64,000 nt of DNA from Christiangramia echinicola DSM 19838 (GCF_000423065.1 NZ_AUHG01000016.1:1-64000), one strand, 5' to 3'. Shown: positions 39,848 to 49,831, counted from the stretch's first letter. Notes: a model not told the origin generated them from the letters alone. Numbers and translations are program-made.

Positions 39848-40781
39848 AAAACCTAGATTTAAAAGAGCAAGTATAAAAACATTCAGTTTTTTTCTGATTT
39901 TCTCTGCCGTGGTATGGGTATTAGTTCAATTTTCAAAAACCTATACCCAGCTTATAGAAATCCCGGTTAATTATATAAATGCGCCTTTAGATAAGAGTAT
40001 TTCAGACGACCGGCCAGATCATGTGGATCTTCAGCTACAGGATAATGGCTTTAATATTTATTACTATAAAATATTCAATCCGCAACTTCAGGTAGATCTT
40101 TCCAAAGCAAAACAAAATAATGGTGAACTTGTTTATACACTGCAGAATCACCTTTCAGACATAGAACAGCAATTAAAGATAGATTTCGAGAATTCATTGA
40201 TCGTTCAGGAAGAGATCGTGGTGCCTTTTCAATTTAAAAAGGAAAAGATGCTTAAGGTTGAGCCAAGAATTGAAGTGAACTATGCAGTAGGTTTTTCTGC
40301 GGAAGAATCTGTTAGATTAAAGCCAGATTCGGTAAAAGTGAGCGGACCGGAAAAGATCATTGACAGTATAAATACCGTTTATACCAGGTCTCTAAAGTTA
40401 AATAAAGTAAACATGGATCTTAACGGGGAAGTAGATATAGACACCTCGGGTCTTGGTCAATTAAGTTTTTATGACAACAGTGTAGGCTATTATCAGAAGG
40501 TAGAGAAATTTACTGAAGGAAGTGCAGAGATTGCCGTAGAGGTGACCAATGTACCTGAAGGTCTCAATCTGGCTTATTTTCCTAAAACAGTGATCGTTTA
40601 CTACCAGGTAAATCTTAAGCAATTTGAAAGTGTAAGTGCTGCAGATTTTAGAGTGATTTGTAATTATAGGGAGGTGAAAAAAGGTGATGATTATATGATC
40701 GCCAAGATCGTAGAGAAGCCTGATTTTATTAATAATATACGTTTAAATGAACGGCGTATTCAATTTGTGATTAAGCGATGA
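39834..40781 (+). CDS. YbbR-like (CdaR family) protein
   Basis: A 315-residue protein with one N-terminal membrane helix (about 17-35, FFLIFSAVVWVLVQF) and extracytoplasmic YbbR-type beta repeats, e.g. SVRLKPDSVKVSGPEKIIDSI. In Firmicutes, CdaR proteins regulate the cyclic-di-AMP synthase CdaA; no cdaA is present in this window, so that link is unproven here. It overlaps the glycosyltransferase gene by 14 bp and coaE by 4 bp. Confidence 0.78.
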   Translation: MSVRRKPRFKRASIKTFSFFLIFSAVVWVLVQFSKTYTQLIEIPVNYINAPLDKSISDDRPDHVDLQLQDNGFNIYYYKIFNPQLQVDLSKAKQNNGELVYTLQNHLSDIEQQLKIDFENSLIVQEEIVVPFQFKKEKMLKVEPRIEVNYAVGFSAEESVRLKPDSVKVSGPEKIIDSINTVYTRSLKLNKVNMDLNGEVDIDTSGLGQLSFYDNSVGYYQKVEKFTEGSAEIAVEVTNVPEGLNLAYFPKTVIVYYQVNLKQFESVSAADFRVICNYREVKKGDDYMIAKIVEKPDFINNIRLNERRIQFVIKR

Positions 40782-41371
40782 TGGTAGTAGGCCTTACCGG
40801 AGGAATTGGCAGCGGAAAAACCACTGTTGCTGGTTTTTTTAAAAAGCTGGATATTCCTGTTTATATAGCAGATGAGGCTGGAAAAAGATTGATGGAAAAC
40901 TCTCTAAAGATCAGGGAGGAGATAATTTCAATTTTTGGAGAATCCTCCTATTCCGGAAATACTCCCCAAAGAAAATTTATCGCATCAAAAGTCTTTAGCG
41001 ATGAAAGGCTTCTCGATAAATTAAATAGAATAATCCATCCTGCAGTAGAAGAAGATTTTAAGCTGTGGTTACAACGGCAACATACAACATATGTGATCTA
41101 CGAAGCCGCTATCCTTTTTGAAAAAGGGGGGTATAAAAAATGTGACCTAAATATACTGGTTACTGCACCATTAGAAATTAGGATCAAAAGACTCCAAAAG
41201 CGAGATAAAAGTTCCCAGGATGAGATCCAGCAACGTATGGACAATCAATGGAGCGATGAAAAGAAATCTCAACTCGCAGATTTCATAATAAATAACGAGG
41301 ATCTGGCTGATACAAAACTACAAGTTGAACATATTCACTTCGAAATCTTAAAAGCAGGCAAAAATTCTTAG
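40778..41371 (+). CDS. coaE: Dephospho-CoA kinase
   Basis: A 197-residue P-loop kinase that completes CoA synthesis. Walker A is GLTGGIGSGKTTVAGFF. The lid region EIRIKRLQKRDKSSQDEIQQRMDNQ, with its conserved Arg residues, is present, and PVYIADEAGKRLM carries the substrate Asp. It is full length. The start is ATG at 40778 or 40781; both fit, and the first forms the common ATGA overlap with the YbbR gene. Confidence 0.95.
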   Translation: MMVVGLTGGIGSGKTTVAGFFKKLDIPVYIADEAGKRLMENSLKIREEIISIFGESSYSGNTPQRKFIASKVFSDERLLDKLNRIIHPAVEEDFKLWLQRQHTTYVIYEAAILFEKGGYKKCDLNILVTAPLEIRIKRLQKRDKSSQDEIQQRMDNQWSDEKKSQLADFIINNEDLADTKLQVEHIHFEILKAGKNS

Positions 41372-41378
41372 AAGTTCT

Positions 41379-41395
41379 GTTAACATTTGGTTAAA
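41379..41395 (+). promoter_or_regulatory. Candidate OmpR/CpxR-type operator before histidine kinase gene
   Basis: GTTAAC-N5-GTTAAA, 11-bp period, 28 bp upstream of the -7 box, an activator-like position. A TTAACATTT/AAATGTTAA inverted repeat (41380-41388, 41409-41417) overlaps it. The same spacing is seen upstream of the degP-like gene. Autoregulation by the adjacent response regulator is a plausible inference. Confidence 0.4.
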
Positions 41396-41422
41396 CACTT
41401 TAACGTCTAAATGTTAAAATAT

Positions 41423-41430
41423 TACTTTTG
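41423..41430 (+). promoter_or_regulatory. -7 box touching the histidine kinase start
   Basis: TACTTTTG, a perfect TAnnTTTG, with only five bases before the ATG at 41436; the mRNA may be leaderless. Confidence 0.5.
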
Positions 41431-41435
41431 ACCGC

Positions 41436-43013
41436 ATGAATAAGAAGCTTTTCGTCCTTCTCGTTGCCCTAATGAGCCTGTCACTTATCGGTATTATTTT
41501 CGTTCAGGGATATTGGATTAAAAGCACTATAGATGATCGTGAACAACAGTTTTCTTATAACGCTAAACAAGTTTTAATGAACGTTTCTGAAGAGATTCAG
41601 AAAAGGGAATTTGAAAGATATTACTTCCAGTTTAAAAATCCTGATAGCGTAAATAGCAGGCTGAGTGATAGAACTTTGACTGAATATTTTTATTCTAACA
41701 GAGATGAAAATAGAAACGAGACCTATTTTAATACGGAAACTATTTTAGAGGAAGATTATAAGGTTTCATCCGGATTTTTGCAGTTTGCTCAGGATAGTAT
41801 ACAGTTTACCCGAATGATCAATAAACGGGTGACTGATATTGTAAGGAATAACAAGCTTGACGGTGATAATTTAAGTGCGAGGCAACGAATAGAACACATA
41901 GAACGAATGTCCAGAATGGAGGAGGTAGAAAAGGACATTCTGCGATCGGCTATTTCAGAGCTCGTAGTTAGGTTGCCAGTACATAAAAGAGTATCAGAAG
42001 AAACTATTTCAGATTTACTGGAAGAAGAACTGCAGAGTAGAAACCTTAAGACAGAGTTTGAGTTTGGAATTTATAATAACTCGTTTGCGACTAATCTCCA
42101 TTCAGAAAACTTTAGTCTGGATCATCCTGCAACATATGCCGTACCTTTATTTATGGATAATGCAGGGAAAAGTGGGTACCAGTTACTGGTTAATTTTACG
42201 AATAAGAAAGAAGCGGTATTATCATCGGTGATCCTGATGGCATGTCTTTCGATCATATTTACGCTTATCATTGTAATTGCATATTCCAGTGCGCTTTCAC
42301 AATTGATCAAGCAGAGACAGATATCACAGATCAAAACCGATTTTATTAATAATATGACCCATGAGTTCAAAACCCCTATTGCTACGATAAATCTGGCATT
42401 AGATGCGATTAAGAACCCAAAGGTTATTGATGATCAGACAAAAGTTTCTCGTTATTTGCAAATGATAAGAGACGAAAATAAAAGAATGCATGCACAGGTA
42501 GAAAATGTGCTGCGTATCTCTAAACTGGAAAAGAACGAACTTGATCTAAAGAAGGAAAGACATCAGTTGCACGATATCATACATGATGCAGTATCTCACG
42601 TGGAGTTGATTATTGAAGATAGAGGAGGTTACGTGCAAACTCATTTTGGAGCGCTTAGATCTTCAATTCTGGCAAACCAGGATCATTTTACAAATGTTGT
42701 AGTGAATATTCTCGATAATGCGATCAAGTATTCTGAGGATGCTCCAAAAATTGACATTTACACTACAAATGTAAAGAACTATATTTATTGTGAAATAAGA
42801 GACCAGGGAGTTGGAATGAACAAGCTGGTACAGAAGAAAATATTTGAAAAATTTTATCGCGAACATACCGGTGATATTCACAATGTAAAAGGTCATGGAT
42901 TAGGTCTGGCGTATGCAAGGCAAATTATTGATGACCATCATGGGGAAATAACCGTATCTAGCGAAAAAGGAAAAGGAAGTACCTTTATAATTAAACTACC
43001 ACTAATATCTTAA
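41436..43013 (+). CDS. Sensor histidine kinase (RprX-like)
   Basis: A 525-residue membrane kinase. TM1 (about 5-25) and TM2 (about 262-285) enclose a periplasmic sensor region of about 235 residues with no named domain. The HisKA region has the phospho-His in NNMTHEFKTPIATINLALD. The HATPase domain has the N box NVVVNILDNAIKYS, G1 DQGVGM and G2 GHGLGLAYAR. It pairs with the response regulator 3 bp downstream. The pair resembles Bacteroides RprX/RprY. The signal sensed is unknown; possible operator sequences suggest an envelope-stress role (inference). Confidence 0.9.
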   Translation: MNKKLFVLLVALMSLSLIGIIFVQGYWIKSTIDDREQQFSYNAKQVLMNVSEEIQKREFERYYFQFKNPDSVNSRLSDRTLTEYFYSNRDENRNETYFNTETILEEDYKVSSGFLQFAQDSIQFTRMINKRVTDIVRNNKLDGDNLSARQRIEHIERMSRMEEVEKDILRSAISELVVRLPVHKRVSEETISDLLEEELQSRNLKTEFEFGIYNNSFATNLHSENFSLDHPATYAVPLFMDNAGKSGYQLLVNFTNKKEAVLSSVILMACLSIIFTLIIVIAYSSALSQLIKQRQISQIKTDFINNMTHEFKTPIATINLALDAIKNPKVIDDQTKVSRYLQMIRDENKRMHAQVENVLRISKLEKNELDLKKERHQLHDIIHDAVSHVELIIEDRGGYVQTHFGALRSSILANQDHFTNVVVNILDNAIKYSEDAPKIDIYTTNVKNYIYCEIRDQGVGMNKLVQKKIFEKFYREHTGDIHNVKGHGLGLAYARQIIDDHHGEITVSSEKGKGSTFIIKLPLIS

Positions 43014-43016
43014 TAT

Positions 43017-43739
43017 ATGGAAACTGAAAACAAGAAAATTTTGTTAGTAGAGGATGATCCAAACTTTGGAACTGTCCTTAAAGATTATCTCGCAATGAAC
43101 GATTACGAGGTAACTCACGCCAAGAATGGAATGGAAGGATTCGAAAAGTTCAAGAAAGACGATTTCGATCTTTGTATCCTAGACGTAATGATGCCTTATA
43201 AAGATGGATTTACCTTAGCCAAGGAAATTCGTGATAAAAACGAAGAAATCCCGATTATCTTCCTGACAGCTAAAGCTATGAAAGAGGATGTATTAAAAGG
43301 ATATAAAGTAGGGGCAGATGACTACCTGAACAAACCTTTTGATAGTGAAGTTCTCTTGATGAAGATCAAGGCGATCATGCAGCGTAAGGCTACAGATAGC
43401 GTTGCAGATTCAAAACAATTTGAATTTGAGATCGGTGATTTCCACCTGAATTCTAAATTAAGGTTTCTGACTTTTAGAGATGAGGAACCACAAAAACTTT
43501 CTCCTAAGGAGAATGAGTTATTAAGATTACTGGCTTTGCATGAAAACGATCTTATGCCAAGGGAACTGGCATTAACCAAGATCTGGAGAGATGATAACTA
43601 TTTCACCTCCAGAAGTATGGACGTTTATATCGCCAAACTTAGAAAATACCTGAAAAAAGATGAAAACGTGGAGATTTTGAATATCCATGGAGAAGGTTTC
43701 AGACTTGTTGTAAAGAATAAGGAAGAGACCGGAGCATAA
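43017..43739 (+). CDS. OmpR-family response regulator (RprY-like)
   Basis: A 240-residue regulator. The receiver domain has the acidic pair VEDDPN, phospho-Asp56 in LCILDVMMPYKDG, Thr in FLTAKAM and Lys in YLNKPFDSE. The C-terminal winged helix (about 130-235) ends with SRSMDVYIAKLRKYLKKD and GEGFRLVV. It lies 3 bp after its kinase and is the expected phosphate acceptor. Confidence 0.93.
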   Translation: METENKKILLVEDDPNFGTVLKDYLAMNDYEVTHAKNGMEGFEKFKKDDFDLCILDVMMPYKDGFTLAKEIRDKNEEIPIIFLTAKAMKEDVLKGYKVGADDYLNKPFDSEVLLMKIKAIMQRKATDSVADSKQFEFEIGDFHLNSKLRFLTFRDEEPQKLSPKENELLRLLALHENDLMPRELALTKIWRDDNYFTSRSMDVYIAKLRKYLKKDENVEILNIHGEGFRLVVKNKEETGA

Positions 43740-43763
43740 TCTAATTTTTCAGTTTCCGGGATG

Positions 43764-43795
43764 TACTGCATCATGGAAGAGACCATGATGCAGTA
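43764..43795 (+). other. 13-bp perfect hairpin after the response regulator gene
   Basis: tactgcatcatgg (43764-43776) pairs perfectly with ccatgatgcagta (43783-43795) around aagaga. No T-run follows, so it is not a standard intrinsic terminator. It may stabilise the 3' end of the kinase/regulator mRNA or be a repeat remnant. Confidence 0.5.
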
Positions 43796-43994
43796 TCATA
43801 TCTCGATTTTGGATCTATAGCTCCCGATAAATCCAGGTTATTTTTTTAAGAGTTCTTAAATGAATTTTGATTCCGTAATCTTAGCATAAATTTAAGAACG
43901 GTTTTCTTACAATACTTATCTTTATGGCGTACACCAAATACGCCCAAACTTGATAAGCACAGCCGATACATGTTATTTTAAGAGATCTTCTCTT

Positions 43995-46900
43995 ATGAAG
44001 GCTGTTACCTTTATATTTTTTCTCTTCTATTTTTCAGGAAATGTTTTTGGGCAGGATCCTGCTAATACGGTACCTGAATTTTATTACGATTCTTTTAAAG
44101 ATTTAGGTTCTGTAACCAAAGACGAAAATAGTAATCTAACTATTGCAATTGAGACAGATTCTAATGGGAATATCTACCAACTTACTTTCGGAAATGGAGT
44201 TTTTAAATATGATTCTGAGGGAAATAATAAAGAAGAATTTATTAGCGCTAATAAGTTAGATGCTCCTTTGGATTTTGCTATCGATAGCAATGATAATTTT
44301 TTCATAATTGATTATGAAGATCAAGAGCCTTGGCAGAACAATGGGAAAATTCGGGTTTTCGATCGCGCTGGCCAGTCTTTGAATGATAGAACCATTCTAA
44401 CCTCTTATTTTAGACCATTAGGCATAGCTTTGGATAATTCTGATAATATTTATGTAGCTCTTTATAATTCTCCAGGTGGTACAGAAAGTACTGAAAGTAG
44501 TGAAATTAGGGTTTATGATAATATTGGGAATATGATAGAACCTCCCTTTAAAGGAACTATTAATCATGAACTTGAAATACCATATAGATTAGCGGTCGAT
44601 TTTAATGGAAATTTATATGTTAGTCACTCCGGGAATGATGGGGAGGTACTAGTTTTCGACTCGAATTTCAGTTATTTAGAAACTTTAAATGATCGAGAAA
44701 TAGAGATCAACGGTGAAACATCAACGTTAGGAACTCCAGGTAGTATTAAAATTGATAATTATGGATATATACATATTATTGACTATGCAGACTATATTGA
44801 TTTTGAGCAAATTTTAAATTATGAAGATCTAAGTGATTCAGAATTTATTGGTCTAGCCATTGGTATATTTACTGGTGTAAGTGCTCAGGAATTTAATATT
44901 AAAATTTTTGATCCTAACCGGAACTTAGTTGCAGCATTTTATGATTATTCAAAAGACAAATTAAAACTGCCTGTTGATATTGCTTTTGGCTATTGTCAAA
45001 ATAAAATGTATGTAGACAATGCAAATCCTATTTTGTCTTTCCCAGTTGATAACTCTAGAATAGATTTTAATCTTTTGTTATATGAACGAAAACCGCAATT
45101 TGATATCACCGATCCCGTTATTACCTGTCCTGTAGATATTACAGTGCAGGCTAACGCTGGTAAGGATTACGCTGTGGTTACCTATAATAATGCTACTGCT
45201 ACAGATTTATGTGGAGTAACGGTAAGCCGGACATCAGGTTTGGCTTCTGGTAGTCAGTTTCCTGTAGGCGAAAATATGGTTGAATTTACTGCGACGGACT
45301 CCGCTGGCAACTCCACAAGCTGCACTTTCAAAATAACCGTAGAGCCTGCCGATGAAGAGGATACTCCGCCAGTCTTTAAAAACTGCCCAGGAAATATTAT
45401 TAGAAATAACGATCCAAGACAATGCGGAGCAGTGGTAACTTTTGATACTCCAACGGTTATTGATGACAATGAATCTGTGACACCTACACGGATTGATGGT
45501 AATACAGATCTAAATTCTGGAGATGAATTTCCAGTTGGTGTGACGACTATAATTTTTGAAGCAAATGATGGAGTTAATAATGCTGTTTATTGCAGTTTTA
45601 CCATTACGGTAATAGATGCAGAAGATCCAGAAATAATCTGTCCAGATAATAAAGTAGAAAGTTTCGATTCCGCTACAGGTTATGAGGTGCCAGATTTTAC
45701 TGATGAGGTTGAAGTTTCAGACAATTGTACATCAAGCGATGATCTTATAATTACTCAAAGTCCGCAGGAAGGAGATTTCATAACAGAGAGTCAAGTCGTG
45801 ACCATAACTGTAGAAGATTCCGCAGGTTTAAGAGACAGTTGTACTTTCCAATTGACATTAGAAGAACAACAACAATATGAACTTGAATGTATAGGTGATC
45901 TCACCGTAAGACTGGGAGAGGATGCACAAAATTCTAATGTCACAGAAATTGAGACTTCAGAATTTATTACCAGTGACATTTCAAACCTTGATCTGGCGTT
46001 GAGAGTTCTACAATTTACCTGTGAAGATATCGGGACTAATCCTTTAACTATACGTGCTTCAGATAAGGAAACTGGTGAACCATATTCATGTACCGTAAAC
46101 GTAACAGTTGTAGATGTTGGTGAACCCTTGATCATATGTCCTGCAGGTGTGCAAACCAGGGAAATACCAGCAAGCGGAGTTTATGAACTACCGGATTTTT
46201 CAGAAGTATATAGTATTTCTGATAATTGTTCTGACTATGAAGATCTCGTTTTTACCCAGGATCCTTTACCAGGAACCGAATATACTGAAGAGGGAGATTA
46301 TGAAATTGTTCTAACCGCAACAGATGTTTATAATAATACGGAAACCTGTGAAGTGACTTATAGGCTCATTAAATCTGCACAACCAAGTTTTGAGTGCCCG
46401 GTTGTTAATGAAATCGATCCCATAATTAAAAATAGCGAATGTGATTATGAAGTTCTAGATTATAGTTCATTAATCACGAATTTTCAAAATTTTAGTAATA
46501 CACCATTTATTTCATCGGAATATGTGAAAAATGAGGATTTTCTAAGTGTTTCTCTAGAAGTGTATGACGGAGAAAATGGTGATTTTGTAGGGGATTGTGT
46601 ATTTGAAGTTCCAGCGATCGATGATACCGCGCCAAATTTTGAAAATTGCAGCAACCGCAATCTATCAATTACGATCGCCGAAGGTTCATTCTGGAATTTA
46701 CAGGATTTTAGGGATGACTTTACGGCAACTGACAATTGCGATGCAGATCTTGAATATACGCAGGATCCAGAACCGGGAACGCCTATTAATGAAACCACAG
46801 ATGTTGCGGTTAGAGTGACTGATGGATCAGATAACACCAGGAGCTGTCTTTTTACAATTGATGTAACTATAGTTCAGGGGAATGATCTAATTCTTAATTG

Positions 46901-48113
46901 CCCGGGAGATTTTGCCATTTTCGCAGATGAGAATTGTGAATACCGAGTACCAGATCTTTCAGAAGCTATAAACGTTTCTAATGATGAGGCTATTATAGAA
47001 CAATCATTAGAAATCAATTCCATATTCGACAATAATGTCGACCCGTATGTAAGAGTGACTGCAACCTTTGAAGGTGAATCTGTTTTCTGTGATATTTATC
47101 TTACGCCAAAAGATGAAGTAGATCCGGTAATAGAATGTCCAGCAGATGAAACTATAAATTTAGGAGATGGTGAAAGTTACATTCTTCCTGATTATACTGC
47201 AATTACAGAGGCTACAGATAATTGCGGAGAAGTTACTATAACCCAGCAGCCGGTTGCAGGAACGGAGATTACCGAAGATGTAGATGTCGTTGTGACCGCC
47301 AGGGATTCTGCAGGAAATACAACATCCTGTGATTTTCAGGTGAATATTGTACGTGAGGGAGAAATTAGTATTAGTTGTCCGGAGGATATTACCGCAGCCT
47401 GGGATGAAAACTGTGAGTTTGTATTGCCAGATTATACTGCCCAGGCTGGAATAAATTCCAATGGAGAATTTGAGATAATGCAGACCCCGGCTCCGGGTAC
47501 GATTATTACTGCTGCAGAAACCGAGGTGACTATTAGTGTAAGTGACAATAATTCTAACGATTCCTGTAGTTTTATTCTGTCTCTGGAAGATAATACACCT
47601 CCCGCTCTTAATTTGAAAAATACCAGTGCGGCAATAGATTCAGATGGGATCGCTTTAATTTCCTTTGCAGATATAGACAATGGATCTTTTGATAATTGTG
47701 ATTCAGAAGTAAATTACGTTTTAAGTAAGTTAACATATACCTGTAAAAACCTTGGAGAGAATTTAGTCCAGATAACCGCAGAAGATAGCAACGGGAACAT
47801 TTCTACCGGTACCGCCGTAGTTACGATAACTGATGAACAGGGGTTCTGTGATGATCCTGTAATTGGGTCTGAATATATTTTTATTTATCCGAATCCGAAT
47901 ATAGGAAGCTTTAAAATTGCTACCCCAGCAGATGTAGTGATTGAAAGAGTTGAAGTTTTTGATCACCGCGGAAGATTTATCGCGGCTAAAGATTTTGAAA
48001 GTACGGTAACCGAATATTCGATGAATCTAGGTCCTTTACAGGAAGCAGTTTATGTGCTAAAGATCGTGACAAATGAAAAAACATTTACCAAAAGATTTAT
48101 TTTTAAATATTGA
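43995..48113 (+). CDS. T9SS-exported protein: beta-propeller plus about ten HYR-like repeats
   Basis: A 1372-residue exported protein. A signal peptide covers about 1-20 (cut near NVFGQ). The N-terminal region (about 30-370) has NHL-like blades (FAIDSNDNFFIIDYED, LGIALDNSDNIYVALYN, LAVDFNGNLYVSHSG). Then come about ten HYR-type modules, each starting near I-x-CP (ITCPVDIT, FKNCPGNI, IICPDNKV, LNCPGDFA, IECPADET, ISCPEDIT) and containing TDNCG-like and TSCTF-like segments. The last about 75 residues form the type A sorting domain (FIYPNPNIGSFKI ... KRFIFKY). It is very acidic and is probably a surface adhesin or secreted binder. I use the ATG at 43995, which opens the signal peptide. Confidence 0.87.
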   Translation: MKAVTFIFFLFYFSGNVFGQDPANTVPEFYYDSFKDLGSVTKDENSNLTIAIETDSNGNIYQLTFGNGVFKYDSEGNNKEEFISANKLDAPLDFAIDSNDNFFIIDYEDQEPWQNNGKIRVFDRAGQSLNDRTILTSYFRPLGIALDNSDNIYVALYNSPGGTESTESSEIRVYDNIGNMIEPPFKGTINHELEIPYRLAVDFNGNLYVSHSGNDGEVLVFDSNFSYLETLNDREIEINGETSTLGTPGSIKIDNYGYIHIIDYADYIDFEQILNYEDLSDSEFIGLAIGIFTGVSAQEFNIKIFDPNRNLVAAFYDYSKDKLKLPVDIAFGYCQNKMYVDNANPILSFPVDNSRIDFNLLLYERKPQFDITDPVITCPVDITVQANAGKDYAVVTYNNATATDLCGVTVSRTSGLASGSQFPVGENMVEFTATDSAGNSTSCTFKITVEPADEEDTPPVFKNCPGNIIRNNDPRQCGAVVTFDTPTVIDDNESVTPTRIDGNTDLNSGDEFPVGVTTIIFEANDGVNNAVYCSFTITVIDAEDPEIICPDNKVESFDSATGYEVPDFTDEVEVSDNCTSSDDLIITQSPQEGDFITESQVVTITVEDSAGLRDSCTFQLTLEEQQQYELECIGDLTVRLGEDAQNSNVTEIETSEFITSDISNLDLALRVLQFTCEDIGTNPLTIRASDKETGEPYSCTVNVTVVDVGEPLIICPAGVQTREIPASGVYELPDFSEVYSISDNCSDYEDLVFTQDPLPGTEYTEEGDYEIVLTATDVYNNTETCEVTYRLIKSAQPSFECPVVNEIDPIIKNSECDYEVLDYSSLITNFQNFSNTPFISSEYVKNEDFLSVSLEVYDGENGDFVGDCVFEVPAIDDTAPNFENCSNRNLSITIAEGSFWNLQDFRDDFTATDNCDADLEYTQDPEPGTPINETTDVAVRVTDGSDNTRSCLFTIDVTIVQGNDLILNCPGDFAIFADENCEYRVPDLSEAINVSNDEAIIEQSLEINSIFDNNVDPYVRVTATFEGESVFCDIYLTPKDEVDPVIECPADETINLGDGESYILPDYTAITEATDNCGEVTITQQPVAGTEITEDVDVVVTARDSAGNTTSCDFQVNIVREGEISISCPEDITAAWDENCEFVLPDYTAQAGINSNGEFEIMQTPAPGTIITAAETEVTISVSDNNSNDSCSFILSLEDNTPPALNLKNTSAAIDSDGIALISFADIDNGSFDNCDSEVNYVLSKLTYTCKNLGENLVQITAEDSNGNISTGTAVVTITDEQGFCDDPVIGSEYIFIYPNPNIGSFKIATPADVVIERVEVFDHRGRFIAAKDFESTVTEYSMNLGPLQEAVYVLKIVTNEKTFTKRFIFKY

Positions 48114-49011
48114 TCTTACTTTCAATATAATTAAAGATCACTTCAGGATTTTCATTATAGTCGAACCATTTAATAGCGTCATCTTTTCTAAACCAGGTTA
48201 ATTGCCTTTTGGCAAACCTTCTGGTATTTTTCTTAATTTCAGAAATTGCCATTTCCAGGTCCCATTCACCATCAAAATACCGGAATAATTCTTTATACCC
48301 AACCGTATTCAGTGCGTTAAGATCTCGTTTTGGGTATAGAGTCCTTGCTTCTTGAACCAGGCCATTTTCTATCATAATATCTACCCGGCGATTGATGCGG
48401 TCATAGATTAATTCCCGATCTGCAGAAAGACCTATATTAATAATTTTGAAATTTCGCTCAGGTTTATCCTGGTTCAAAAATTCTGAAAAAGGTTTACCTG
48501 TTTCAATGCAGATCTCTAGAGCTCTTATTAAGCGATGCGGATTTTGAACATCAGCAGTTTTGTAATATTCAGGATCAAGGACAAAGAGTTTTTGTTGTAG
48601 CCAGTCGATACCATCTTCTTCAAGATGACCGTTGAGGTTTTTACGGATTTCAGGATCAACTTCAGGGAAATTGTCCAGGCCTTCGGTAATTGCTTTAATA
48701 TATAGTCCGCTACCGCCCACCATTACGGCTATATCATGCGCCTGGAAAAGTTCTTCCAGTTTATTAATGGCCTCCTTTTCAAAATCACCAACAGAGTAAT
48801 TATCGTCTATAGAAATATGCTGAATAAAATGATGAGGTGCAGCCTCCAATTCATGAGGATCTGGTACAGCAGTTCCTATCTGCATCTCTTTAAAGAATTG
48901 CCTGGAGTCTGCTGAAATAATTTCAGTATTAAAATGCCGGGCAATTTTTATGGAAAGGGAGGTCTTACCAATTGCGGTAGGACCAATAACATTAATAAGA
49001 TAATTATTCAT
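48103..49011 (-). CDS. miaA: tRNA dimethylallyltransferase
   Basis: A 302-residue enzyme that adds the isopentenyl group to A37 of tRNAs reading UNN codons. The P-loop GPTAIGKTSLSIKIA, the SADSRQFFKEMQIGTAVP substrate segment, VGGSGLYIKAITEG, and TRRFAKRQLTWFRKD are all present. It overlaps the convergent T9SS protein gene by 11 bp at the 3' end and the channel gene by 8 bp at the 5' end. tRNA-Ser(UGA) in this window is an expected substrate. Confidence 0.95.
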   Translation of the reverse strand: MNNYLINVIGPTAIGKTSLSIKIARHFNTEIISADSRQFFKEMQIGTAVPDPHELEAAPHHFIQHISIDDNYSVGDFEKEAINKLEELFQAHDIAVMVGGSGLYIKAITEGLDNFPEVDPEIRKNLNGHLEEDGIDWLQQKLFVLDPEYYKTADVQNPHRLIRALEICIETGKPFSEFLNQDKPERNFKIINIGLSADRELIYDRINRRVDIMIENGLVQEARTLYPKRDLNALNTVGYKELFRYFDGEWDLEMAISEIKKNTRRFAKRQLTWFRKDDAIKWFDYNENPEVIFNYIESKINI

Positions 49012-49831
49012 TTAAAAGATATCCGCATTTATGACAAAATTCGGCATTATCTAAATGCCTGCTTTCATTACAATTGGGGCATACTTGTGTGTTCTTAATT
49101 GGCTTCTCTGTTGCTTTGCTATATTCAGCGCTAACGATACCGGTAGGTACCGCAATAATACCGTAACCGGTGATCATTATAAAAGAAGCTATAAGCCTGC
49201 CCAAAGGTGTTATTGGGGCTATATCACCAAAACCAACTGTAGTTAAGGTCACGATGCACCAGTAAATACTTAGTGGGATATTATCAAATCCACCACCTTC
49301 TCCTTCTACGAGGTGCATTAAGGTACCGGCGATGATACAAATAATAAATACCGCAAACAGAAAGACGAAGATCTTTGCCCTGCTATTGTTTAAAGCATTC
49401 ACGAGTTTGCGGGATTCTCCAATATATCTGGTAATTTTCAGGATCCTGAAAATACGCAACAGTCTAAGAGCCCTGATCGCGAAAAGTAGATTCGCACCAC
49501 CAAAAATAAAGCCTATGTAGCTAGGTAGAGTTGAAAGTAGATCAACCATCCCGTAGAAACTAAAAATATATCGTTTAGGTTTATTAATAGCGACTATTCT
49601 TAGAATGTATTCTACAGTGAAAATTGCCGTGATCACCCATTCTGCCACGTAAAATTCATAAGAATACTTTTCCAGGAGAGAGCTTACACTTTCCATCATT
49701 ACCAGGATTACACTAATAATAATAACAAAGAGTAAGGCTATGTCAAATACCTTACCTGCAGGAGTATCAGCCTCATAAATAACTTCATGAAGTTTGAATT
49801 TCCAGTGGGGCATTGATTTTTTTTCTTTCAA
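49004..49831 (-). CDS. Voltage-gated-type potassium channel with C-terminal zinc ribbon
   Basis: A 275-residue six-helix channel. S1 lies at about 25-48; S4 is arginine-rich (AIRALRLLRIFRILKITRYI). The pore has the K+ filter in TLTTVGFGDIAPITPLG, and S6 is IASFIMITGYGIIAVPTGI. After S6 comes a short linker and a four-cysteine zinc ribbon, CPNCNESRHLDNAEFCHKCG (C-x2-C, C-x2-C), in the cytoplasm. It is full length. The zinc ribbon could mediate assembly or gating. It overlaps miaA by 8 bp. Confidence 0.9.
   Translation of the reverse strand: MKEKKSMPHWKFKLHEVIYEADTPAGKVFDIALLFVIIISVILVMMESVSSLLEKYSYEFYVAEWVITAIFTVEYILRIVAINKPKRYIFSFYGMVDLLSTLPSYIGFIFGGANLLFAIRALRLLRIFRILKITRYIGESRKLVNALNNSRAKIFVFLFAVFIICIIAGTLMHLVEGEGGGFDNIPLSIYWCIVTLTTVGFGDIAPITPLGRLIASFIMITGYGIIAVPTGIVSAEYSKATEKPIKNTQVCPNCNESRHLDNAEFCHKCGYLLNE

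Noticed and set aside
45791-46837. Several minus-strand frames inside the HYR-repeat gene
   Set aside because: They mirror the repeat codons of the forward gene and none resembles a protein family.
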